DNA of 10,158 nucleotides from the NCBI GenBank assembly GCA_947177315.1, contig CAMWTX010000045.1:1-10158 (forward strand). Direction: 5' to 3'. Positions 1 through 6,461 of this stretch are shown one piece after another. The position numbers were made by a program, and so were the translations under genes. The notes below the pieces were generated by a model. That model was given only the letters and a program-made list of their open reading frames with translations, had not been told where the DNA came from and searched no databases. The stretch comes from an uncultured Bacteroidales bacterium (GTDB lineage Bacteria > Bacteroidota > Bacteroidia > Bacteroidales > P3). Numbering within the stretch: position 1 is the stretch's first letter; each line of letters opens with the position of its first letter.

Positions 1-89
1 TGGCGAATGTATGTCTGTTCCTCGCCTGCGACCTGTCTTCGTATGTAAGCGGACAGGTGCTGCACGTGTGTGGCGGGATGAATATGTAG
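1..89 (+). CDS. fabG: 3-oxoacyl-[ACP] reductase FabG-type SDR, C-terminal fragment (5' end outside window)
   Basis: The frame starting at base 3 is open from the window edge and reads 28 codons to TAG at 87-89. The tail reads ANVCLFLACDLSSYVSGQ and ends in HVCGGMNM. This is the classic end of the short-chain dehydrogenase FabG: a helix with A-N-V-x-x-F-L-A-x-D, then S-S-Y-V-S-G-Q, then V-x-x-x-G-G-M-x-M at the C-terminus. FabG is the cytosolic NADPH-dependent reductase that converts 3-oxoacyl-ACP to 3-hydroxyacyl-ACP in fatty-acid elongation. The catalytic Ser-Tyr-Lys and the Rossmann glycines lie outside the window, so activity cannot be checked, and another SDR with a FabG-like tail is possible. 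The stop codon lies at the left boundary of the inverted-repeat element that follows; the last two bases of TAG are the first two of that element. Confidence 0.85.
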   Translation, partial: ANVCLFLACDLSSYVSGQVLHVCGGMNM

Positions 90-241
90 TGTAAGTTGAG
101 TGCAGAATACTCGGATTTGTTCGAAGGTTCTGTGGGAAAATTTATCTTCACACCGAATCGAGAATAAAGACGGGGATTCCGCCGAAGCGGAATACATATC
201 GCGGCGCAGCCGCAACAAGTATTCTGCACTCAACGTTAAGT
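88..241. repeat. MITE-like inverted-repeat element between fabG and the VWA gene
   Basis: The arms 95-111 and 218-234 are a perfect 17-bp inverted repeat (GTTGAGTGCAGAATACT and its complement). Allowing one mismatch and a one-base offset on each side, the pairing extends outward to 88 and 241, giving terminal inverted repeats of about 24 bp. Immediately outside both ends is the 7-bp direct repeat AATATGT (81-87 and 242-248), as expected of a target-site duplication. The interior is about 106 bp, has no credible reading frame, and carries two short hairpins. This organisation matches a small non-autonomous transposon (MITE) or a repetitive intergenic palindrome. No transposase is present, so any movement would depend on an enzyme supplied elsewhere. 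No T-run follows the hairpins, so it does not look like an ordinary terminator. Copy number elsewhere in the genome is unknown. Confidence 0.6.
176..213. repeat. Two adjacent short hairpins inside the inverted-repeat element
   Basis: ATTCCGC (176-182) pairs with GCGGAAT (187-193) around a CGAA loop, and GCGGC (201-205) pairs with GCCGC (209-213) around GCA. They lie close to the right arm only, so the element is internally asymmetric. They could be part of a larger folded RNA between fabG and the downstream gene, or subterminal recognition structures of the element. Confidence 0.5.
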
Positions 242-244
242 AAT

Positions 245-2329
245 ATGTTACTTAGCATTTTGATATCGTGTACAGTGGCGGCTCTCTATGCCATGCTCCT
301 GTACACAAGGAACAAACGGGACGAACTCGCAAAAGGATGGCGGCTTGTATTGGCCGGCCTCCGTTTCGGGTTCGTCTTTTTTATTTGCCTCCTGTTCTTC
401 TTTCCCTTGGTAAAGATAAAACGGGAACGCATCGAAAAACCGCGCTGTTTCTTAGTGATTGACCAGTCTTCCTCCATGCGCGGAGCCGCCGATACCGCCC
501 TTCTGGAGCGGAACATCCGGGAACTTTCCGAAAAACTCTCCCCAAAATTCGAGCTAAAGACCGTCGGCATGGCGCAGGATGCCGTGTTGAACCCCGGTTT
601 TTCCTTTAACGGCACCGCCACCGATTACAGCCGCGCCTTTAACCTCATCCAACAACAGAACGCCGATAACGACCTTGCCGCCGTGGTGCTTTTTTCAGAC
701 GGCAACAACAACAGCGGCCAGGAACCCGTTTCGGCATACCGCTCTCTCGCCCTGCCGCTCTACACCGTAGGACTGGGCGACACCAACCTGTATCCCGACA
801 TCTTCATAGGTCAGGTTCTCACCAATCTTTACGCCTATAAAGGCAACCGCTTTCCGGTACATATCCGTATCGGCCAGCACCGCGCCCCCCATGCCGTGGC
901 CAAACTCTCGCTGAGAACCGCCGACGGCATGCAGGTACTGAAAGACACCGTGCTTTCCTTCAACGGCCAAAAAGAACAGAGTGTGGCCTGGAACATAGAA
1001 CCCCAAGACAGCGGACTATGCCGTTACGTCTTGATGCTTGACCCTCTCCCCGACGAATACGACCGACAGAACAACCGCCGCACCTTTGCCGTGCGTGTGT
1101 TGGAGAACCGGCTAAAGATACTGCTTCTGGCACACGCCCCCCACCCCGATTTGAGCTGCCTGCGCCAAAGCCTCCAAACCCAGGAAAAATACCAAACAGA
1201 GGTGGTGTTGGCCAAAGACCTGGCCGATTTTCTCAAGAACCCGGCACGCCTGGAAGCCTACGACCTGGTGGTGTTGCACGGCTTGCCCTCCAACCGCTAT
1301 CCGTTGCACGAATTCAAACCGCTCCTGGAAAAAAAGAACCTGTTCTATCTGCTATCCGCCTCCACCTCCTGGCAGCTGCTCAACGGCATGGATGCCGGAA
1401 TCACGGTGCAGCCCCGGGGTGAACGCTGGAACGAAGCCCAGGCGCATTTCAACCCCGGTTTCAGCCTTTTCAACGTATCGGCTCAGGATCAGACGCTGTG
1501 GGAGAAATTCCCGCCCTTACAGACACCTTTTGCCCTGTTCTCCTCCCTGCCCGGCGGACAATCGCTCTTTACGCAAAGCATACTGCAGGTGCCCACCGCC
1601 GACCCCTTGCTGTGGATAAGCCCTCCCGGAAACCAAAGAACCGCCGTTTGCTGCGGCACACAGCTCTGGAAATGGCGGCTGGCCAATTTTCAGGAAAAAG
1701 ACAACACCGAATCTTTTGACCTGCTGATCGACAAATGCCTGCAACTGCTCTGCCAGGCCAAGCCCGAAAGCAACCTCAACGTGCATTGCCCCGCCACATG
1801 GCGCACTACCGAAAGGCTTACGGTAAAAGCCTACCTGTACAACGCCTCTTTCGAGAAAGTGGAGAACGCACCCGTGCATTTTACCCTGAACCGCAAGGAT
1901 GCCGAATATGCCTTTGATTTCGTGCCCGAAAACGACCACTACACCTTGGATGCCGGCTTTCTTCCCGAAGGAGAATACCGTTATTCGGCGCAAGCCACGG
2001 TGGGCGATGAAACCTACCATACGCAGGGCTATCTCTCGGTGTCCGACCCGCAGCTGGAAAACCCCAGGCAGCCTGCCGACCATGCCCTGCTCCGCAATCT
2101 GGCACTCACCTACCAAGGCGAATTCTTCCAGGCCGGAAAAACCGCCCAAGAAAACGCAACGGCATGGAAAGACCTGGCGCAGGCACTGCTGCAACGCCAA
2201 GACCTCAAACCGCAAATCCGAACCGAAGAAACCTATCTCTCTCCGCTCAACCGAACATGGATATTGATGGTCTTGCTGGCATTCCTCGGCTTTGAATATT
2301 TTGCCCGCAAACGCTTCGGGAACCTGTAA
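245..2329 (+). CDS. Membrane-anchored VWA-domain protein with GATase-like domain, function unknown
   Basis: This is a 694-residue protein with two N-terminal hydrophobic segments (about residues 1-20 and 34-55), a large middle part, and one C-terminal membrane segment (about 672-686) followed by a short basic tail ARKRFGNL. A von Willebrand A domain spans about 66-185. Its metal-ion adhesion site is visible: DQSSS at 73-77 (the D-x-S-x-S motif), T126/D127 in GTATDYS, and SDG at 151-153. After a beta-rich segment, residues from about 295 (RLKILLLAHAP, then YDLVVLHG near 425 bp later in the gene) look like the Rossmann-type glutamine-amidotransferase-like fold seen in many such proteins, with no clear catalytic Cys triad. 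The architecture resembles large bacterial VWA membrane proteins related in layout to the Bat proteins, but no substrate or partner can be named. ATG at 245 is the first possible start in frame; it overlaps the right direct repeat of the element. The gene is co-oriented with fabG and ends at a strong terminator. Confidence 0.85.
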   Translation: MLLSILISCTVAALYAMLLYTRNKRDELAKGWRLVLAGLRFGFVFFICLLFFFPLVKIKRERIEKPRCFLVIDQSSSMRGAADTALLERNIRELSEKLSPKFELKTVGMAQDAVLNPGFSFNGTATDYSRAFNLIQQQNADNDLAAVVLFSDGNNNSGQEPVSAYRSLALPLYTVGLGDTNLYPDIFIGQVLTNLYAYKGNRFPVHIRIGQHRAPHAVAKLSLRTADGMQVLKDTVLSFNGQKEQSVAWNIEPQDSGLCRYVLMLDPLPDEYDRQNNRRTFAVRVLENRLKILLLAHAPHPDLSCLRQSLQTQEKYQTEVVLAKDLADFLKNPARLEAYDLVVLHGLPSNRYPLHEFKPLLEKKNLFYLLSASTSWQLLNGMDAGITVQPRGERWNEAQAHFNPGFSLFNVSAQDQTLWEKFPPLQTPFALFSSLPGGQSLFTQSILQVPTADPLLWISPPGNQRTAVCCGTQLWKWRLANFQEKDNTESFDLLIDKCLQLLCQAKPESNLNVHCPATWRTTERLTVKAYLYNASFEKVENAPVHFTLNRKDAEYAFDFVPENDHYTLDAGFLPEGEYRYSAQATVGDETYHTQGYLSVSDPQLENPRQPADHALLRNLALTYQGEFFQAGKTAQENATAWKDLAQALLQRQDLKPQIRTEETYLSPLNRTWILMVLLAFLGFEYFARKRFGNL

Positions 2330-2343
2330 CTCAGCCATAATAC

Positions 2344-2393
2344 CCATCGTAAGAAAAAAGCCTGCCGCATGGCAGGCTTTTTTCTTATGATGG
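2344..2393. terminator. Bidirectional rho-independent terminator between convergent genes
   Basis: The stem 2344-2366 pairs with 2371-2393 around a GCAT loop, 23 pairs with a single G-T wobble. Its GC-rich core is GCCTGCC/GGCAGGC, flanked by A6 on one side and T6 on the other, so a U-run follows the core in both directions. It lies 14 bp past the VWA stop and 19 bp past the stop of the lipoprotein gene on the other strand, and should end both transcripts. Confidence 0.93.
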
Positions 2394-2412
2394 AACCGAG
2401 CGGCATACCGTT

Positions 2413-3588
2413 TTACCGAAGGTTATCCAAATCCTGGTAAAATTCGGGAACTTCGCCCAGATAACGGTTCTGCACCTTCATGCCCGGAGCCAGCAATATC
2501 TTGGTGGGATAGCCGCTCACGCCGTACATCAGGGCCACATCGGCATCGTCCGTGCCGTTCATGAGGTTCACCCACGAGATATTTTCTTTCTGAACAAAAG
2601 CCTTTACCTTTTCGATATGGTCGCGGCAGGCAATGCTGATAAACGTTACCTTGCCTTTATGCTTGGCGTAATATTCCTTCATCTGCGGCACGCCCTTCAC
2701 ACACCACGGGCACCAGGTTCCCCAAAAATCGAGCACCACGTAACGCTTGGAAAAATCGCTCAGGGAAACTGCCTTGCCGTTCAGGTCGTAGAGCGTAAAA
2801 TCAGGAGCGGAGGCACCGGGGGCAAGCCTTTCTTCGTTCTGCCGCACCAGACGCATGTGTTCGGCATTGCGGCGAAGTTGCTCTATCCGTTCTTCCAACG
2901 CGCCTTTCACCACAGAACTGTCTAAAACAGGCAGGTAATGGAGAAAAGTATCGCGGTCGGGATGCTTCAACAGCAGGAAAGCCGAAAGCAACTGACCGGT
3001 ATTGGCCTTGATATAGTGCAGGGCGGCTTCCGCCTTTCGGATATTGGCCTTGCCGTAGGCTTCATACAGGCTGTCGATAAAGGCCTCGTCGGCATTTTCC
3101 ACGCCGTTTTCCATGGCCTTTACGATTTGGTCGTACAGCACGCCCAACTGCACGTATTCGGCGCGCATCCGGTTGCGCAAATCGCTCTGCGCCTTCAAGG
3201 CCTTGGAACCGAGCAGGTCATATTTCAAAAAGCCTTCTTCGTAGTTGGCCTTTACGCAGGCTTTTTCGCCCGGCTGCAACAGAAAATTGATGCGGCAGGC
3301 TTCCGAAGCGGCAGGTTTGCGCCGGCCGTATGCCTTGCGGTCCTTGCCCAATTCAAGCGTTACTTCGGTAGGCTCGGTAACTTCCATATCCAGCACCATT
3401 TTTCCATTCTGCAGGGCAATGGTGTCGGTAAACACGCTGTCGGTTTCGGTAAGCGGCACCAGGGTAACGTAAACATCATCCTGCACATCGCCGGCAAATT
3501 CAACAACCAAAAGTTCCTGCTGCGGAGCGGAGCAGGCTGCCAAAGCCGCCGCGCCGAGCGGACACAAAAGACGCATTAATTTTTTCAT
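2413..3588 (-). CDS. TlpA-family thiol-disulfide oxidoreductase lipoprotein
   Basis: The protein has 391 residues. A basic start (MKK), a hydrophobic stretch and LAAC with Cys19 form a lipoprotein signal, so the mature protein should be lipid-anchored in the envelope. Residues about 25-115 form a beta-rich N-terminal domain of the DUF4369 kind common in Bacteroidota; residues about 120-250 are helical and charged. The C-terminal 255-391 is a thioredoxin fold of the TlpA/ResA type: APDFTLYDLNGK, then DFWGTWCPWC with the redox pair Cys293/Cys296, and the cis-proline loop GYPT with Pro361. The Trp-Cys-x-x-Cys and preceding Gly-Thr favour a periplasmic reductase that keeps envelope thiols reduced, rather than an oxidase. 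The exact substrate is unknown. ATG at 3588 lies 2 bp after the stop of the S41 protease gene, so the two are co-transcribed and probably translationally coupled. Bidirectional terminator downstream. Confidence 0.9.
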   Translation of the reverse strand: MKKLMRLLCPLGAAALAACSAPQQELLVVEFAGDVQDDVYVTLVPLTETDSVFTDTIALQNGKMVLDMEVTEPTEVTLELGKDRKAYGRRKPAASEACRINFLLQPGEKACVKANYEEGFLKYDLLGSKALKAQSDLRNRMRAEYVQLGVLYDQIVKAMENGVENADEAFIDSLYEAYGKANIRKAEAALHYIKANTGQLLSAFLLLKHPDRDTFLHYLPVLDSSVVKGALEERIEQLRRNAEHMRLVRQNEERLAPGASAPDFTLYDLNGKAVSLSDFSKRYVVLDFWGTWCPWCVKGVPQMKEYYAKHKGKVTFISIACRDHIEKVKAFVQKENISWVNLMNGTDDADVALMYGVSGYPTKILLAPGMKVQNRYLGEVPEFYQDLDNLR

Positions 3589-3590
3589 GT

Positions 3591-5204
3591 CTATCGGGTT
3601 TTATGCAATATTTCCAATGCTTGGGTAAAATCGTCGTCGCGCTGCAGATAGGTGGGATAAAATCCCAAATCATCGTACAAGTCGCGTCCAATGAGAGATT
3701 TGAGCGTGAGCCGGATATTGTCGCCGTATTTTTCGATGCTCGCCTCATGACGCGGCAATCCCTTTTGTTCAGCATAACGCAACAGGTCTTCAAACAGGGC
3801 GTCGCTCACTTCAAAACCTTGGGTAAAGGCTTCGGCGGAGGGATATTCGGCCTTGAGCCGCGATCTGTTCTTATTGGTGTAGTCGAACGAGAAACCATAG
3901 GTATGGCCGCCGTTGGAAAGGCGGTTGAGATAAACGAACAAGCTGTCGGTCTTGTAGGGCATCACCACATCGGGTTCGATGCCGCCACCTCCATAGACCA
4001 CCCTGCCGCCCCGCGTATGGTATTTTTCCGTGTCGGTGCGCGAAAGGCGGTCGGTGCCGGTCATTTCCCCGTTCAGATAGCGGCGCAGCATATCTTCTTC
4101 GTAGTCTTTGTAGCCGCCGGCATACGACTTTTGGATGCAACGCCCCGAAGGCGTGTAATAACGCGCCACCGTGAGCCGCAAGGCGCTGCCGTCGCGCATA
4201 TCCATCTGTTCCTGCACCAGGCCTTTGCCAAAAGAACGCCGCCCCACGATGGTTCCGCGGTCGTTGTCCTGTATCGCCCCGGCAAAAATCTCGCTGGCGG
4301 ATGCCGACCATTCGTCGATCAGCACCACCAGTTCCATATTGCGGTATCGCCCCCTGCCCGTGGCGCTTATTTCCTGCCGCTGGCGGTTTCTACCCTCGGT
4401 ATAGACGATAGGCATGCTCGCATCGAGAAACATATCCGCCATTTCGAGGCAGGCGGTCAAAAGCCCGCCACCGTTGGAACGCAGGTCGATAATGAGCTTT
4501 TTAACCCCTGCCGAAGAGAGGTCTTTCATAGCCTTCCTGAACTCATCGGCGGTAGTGGCGGAAAATTTGCTCACCTTGATGTAACCGATGCCGGGTTCCA
4601 CCACAAAATGCACGTCCACACTGTAGGTGGGAATCACATCGCGTTTTACCTCCACCCAAACCAATTCCTCGGTCTGCGCGCGCTGCAAGCCCAAGCGCAC
4701 CTTGGTTCCCTTGGGACCCTTGAGGCGTTTTATCACCTCGTCGGTATTCATCTTCTTGCCCGAAACGGTATCGGAACCCGCCACAATGATGCGGTCGCCG
4801 GGCAGAACACCCACTTTTTCCGACGGGCCGCCGCTGATGGGCATGATTACGGTAACGGTATCGTCTATCATGCGGAACTGCACGCCGATGCCTTGAAAAT
4901 TGCCCTGCAAATCTTCTTCCGCCTTTTCAAACTCCTGCGGCGGCAGATACACCGAATGGGGGTCGAGGCTGTGCAAGATGGCTTCGAGGCCTGCCGAAAC
5001 AAGTTTGTCGTTGTTTACGGTATCCACATAGTTTTCGTCGATCAGGCGCATCACCGCGTCTATCTTCGAGCCCTGCACATAATTGACCACCGGCCTTATC
5101 TTGGCCATACGCCACTGCATCATGATGGCACCCGCCAGCAACCCCAGGCAGAACACAAGGATAACCGCCAGCCAGGAATAGAAAGGATTTTTTTCTGAGT
5201 TCAT
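3591..5204 (-). CDS. Carboxy-terminal processing protease, S41 family (CtpA/Tsp type)
   Basis: A 537-residue protein from ATG at 5204 (MNSEKNPFYSW...). The frame could be extended six codons to a TTG at 5222, but that TTG lies in the T-run of the upstream terminator, so the ATG is preferred. One N-terminal membrane segment (about residues 9-30) anchors it with the protease in the periplasm. A PDZ domain follows (about 105-185, with GNFQGIGVQF and the LPGDRI carboxylate-binding region), then the S41 core. By alignment to E. coli Tsp (Ser430, Lys455, Gln459), the dyad is Ser302 in WSASASEIFAGA and Lys327 in SFGKG, with Gln331 four residues on; all three are present and correctly spaced. The conserved DLRSNGGG and YYTPSG motifs are also there. 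The family cleaves proteins near their C-termini. The region beyond about 415 is a C-terminal extension found in this branch. First gene of a two-gene operon with the lipoprotein downstream. Confidence 0.94.
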   Translation of the reverse strand: MNSEKNPFYSWLAVILVFCLGLLAGAIMMQWRMAKIRPVVNYVQGSKIDAVMRLIDENYVDTVNNDKLVSAGLEAILHSLDPHSVYLPPQEFEKAEEDLQGNFQGIGVQFRMIDDTVTVIMPISGGPSEKVGVLPGDRIIVAGSDTVSGKKMNTDEVIKRLKGPKGTKVRLGLQRAQTEELVWVEVKRDVIPTYSVDVHFVVEPGIGYIKVSKFSATTADEFRKAMKDLSSAGVKKLIIDLRSNGGGLLTACLEMADMFLDASMPIVYTEGRNRQRQEISATGRGRYRNMELVVLIDEWSASASEIFAGAIQDNDRGTIVGRRSFGKGLVQEQMDMRDGSALRLTVARYYTPSGRCIQKSYAGGYKDYEEDMLRRYLNGEMTGTDRLSRTDTEKYHTRGGRVVYGGGGIEPDVVMPYKTDSLFVYLNRLSNGGHTYGFSFDYTNKNRSRLKAEYPSAEAFTQGFEVSDALFEDLLRYAEQKGLPRHEASIEKYGDNIRLTLKSLIGRDLYDDLGFYPTYLQRDDDFTQALEILHKTR

Positions 5205-5220
5205 AGGACTATAAAAGTAC

Positions 5221-5256
5221 AAAAAAAGAGCGGTTCGAAAATCGAACCGCTCTTTT
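5221..5256 (-). terminator. Rho-independent terminator behind the gyrA-TPR transcript
   Basis: On the minus strand a 15-bp perfect stem (5256-5242 with 5238-5224, loop 5241-5239) has core AGCGGTTCGA and is followed by an unbroken run of T (5227-5221). It begins 17 bp after the stop of the TPR gene. Its T-run ends only 16 bp before the ATG of ctp, so it occupies nearly the whole gap between the two transcription units. Confidence 0.9.
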
Positions 5257-5273
5257 CGGATACTTCGACACGG

Positions 5274-6422
5274 TTATTCGCCTTGCAGTTCTTCGATTTT
5301 TTCACGCAACGCCTTGGCTTCTTCGGTCTTGCCGAGCTGTACGTAAACGTCGCGCAAGGTCATCATCACCTTCAGGTTGTTGGGCTGTTTTTCGATTACC
5401 TGTTGCAGATAAGGCAAGGCTTCGTTCAACGACTTGTTGGCTTCCGCACGCAAACGGTCGTATTCGGCGGTGGCTTCCAAAGGCAGGGCGTTGGCTTCGT
5501 CGTTGAGACGGATGCCCTGGTTCACATAGAACGCACCCAGGTCGAAAATGGCATCCATGTAGTCGGGATTGAGTTCAAGCGCTTTCTTGTAGGCGGCTTC
5601 GGCCTTGTCGTATTGCTTGTCGTTTTCGTAAGCGATACCGATAAAGAGTTGGAAAGAAGCGTCATCACCCCATTTTTCGAGCGCGGCGTTCAACACTTCG
5701 CTGGCCCTTTCATTCATGCCGATACGCAGAAATACCGAAGAAGCGGAGGTATAGACCGTCTTGTCTTCGGGAAAACGCGCGATGGCTTCTTCCATGGCGG
5801 CTACCGCTTCGTCTTTCTTACCGCCCTGAAAATAGGATTCGGCTTCAATCGCGTAGATATTGGGCGTGGCAATCGAGCTGGCGATAACGATTTTGGCATA
5901 ATCGACAGCCTTGTCGTATTGGCCGGCGTTAAAGGCGCACAAAGAAACGTTGAACGCGGCGCTGGTGTCGTATTCGCTTTCGAGCTGCGAAACTTCCAGC
6001 GAGGTTTCAAACGAGTTCACCGCCTGTTCGTAGGCGGCCTGCTCGTATTGGTTGGCGCCACGGTCGTAGAAAACGCCCGACAGGTCGCGGATGTTCTGAC
6101 GGAGCATAATCAAGGTCTTGTCCGAAGGGTCGATGCGCAGGGCGCGTTCGAACGATTCTTTCGACAATTCGGCGGCATTGGGGTAATCGCGCGCCAAGAG
6201 CGGGTTGTTGGCGATAGAAAGGTAAATCTTTCCACGCAGCATCCAGGCGTCTAACGAATTGACGGTTTCGGGGTTCTGCACCGCCGCGTCGATGGTGCCG
6301 GCGGCATCGCTCCATTTCTGTTGCGAATAATATTTTTTGGCCGTCTTGACCGCCTTTTCCTGGGCAAAGCAGAGCCCTACGGCAAAAAAGGCTATCACAC
6401 AAACTAAAATCTTATTTTTCAT
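5274..6422 (-). CDS. Secreted tetratricopeptide-repeat protein
   Basis: The protein has 382 residues. A signal peptide covers 1-20 (MKNK, hydrophobic core, GLCFA before QEK), with no lipobox Cys, so the product should be soluble in the periplasm. The rest is helical with TPR-like repeats, best seen at about 129-145 (AAYEQAVNSFETSLEV), 168-183 (QYDKAVDYAKIVI), 202-218 (KKDEAVAAMEEAIARFP), 235-250 and 270-287 (QYDKAEAAYKKALELNP), with a last pair near 335-380. Such solenoids bind other proteins; no enzymatic motif is visible. The gene starts 39 bp after the gyrA stop on the same strand with no terminator between, and a strong terminator follows, so it is probably expressed with gyrA. The functional link with gyrase is not obvious and may be only positional. 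Confidence 0.88.
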   Translation of the reverse strand: MKNKILVCVIAFFAVGLCFAQEKAVKTAKKYYSQQKWSDAAGTIDAAVQNPETVNSLDAWMLRGKIYLSIANNPLLARDYPNAAELSKESFERALRIDPSDKTLIMLRQNIRDLSGVFYDRGANQYEQAAYEQAVNSFETSLEVSQLESEYDTSAAFNVSLCAFNAGQYDKAVDYAKIVIASSIATPNIYAIEAESYFQGGKKDEAVAAMEEAIARFPEDKTVYTSASSVFLRIGMNERASEVLNAALEKWGDDASFQLFIGIAYENDKQYDKAEAAYKKALELNPDYMDAIFDLGAFYVNQGIRLNDEANALPLEATAEYDRLRAEANKSLNEALPYLQQVIEKQPNNLKVMMTLRDVYVQLGKTEEAKALREKIEELQGE

Positions 6423-6461
6423 GTCCCTTGTTTTTTAAAGGTTATTATTTGTTTTATCGGT

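Noticed and set aside
116..150. Bacteroidota-type promoter TTTG (116-119) with TATCTTCA (143-150) for the VWA gene
   Set aside because: The spacer is 23 bp, longer than the usual 19-21, and the -7 box has mismatches at two of the TTTG positions.
95..241. Integron attC site: ACTCAAC directly followed by GTTAAGT at 228-241 fits RYYYAAC and GTTRRRY
   Set aside because: The left end has GTTGAGT instead of RYYYAAC, so the core sites are in the wrong order for one attC. The neighbours are housekeeping-type genes rather than small cassettes, and no integrase is present.
3603..5198. A 531-codon open frame on the plus strand, antisense to ctp
   Set aside because: The opposite strand encodes a protease with all catalytic motifs. 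The antisense product is a His/Phe/Gly-rich string with no recognisable fold, as produced by codon bias on the coding strand.
5205..5222. TTG start for ctp six codons upstream
   Set aside because: The TTG lies at the end of the terminator T-run and the added residues precede an ATG that gives a normal anchored N-terminus.
5283..6254. A 323-codon open frame antisense to the TPR gene
   Set aside because: Low-complexity Phe/Val/Gly/Arg composition mirrors the Glu/Ala/Lys-rich TPR sequence on the other strand.
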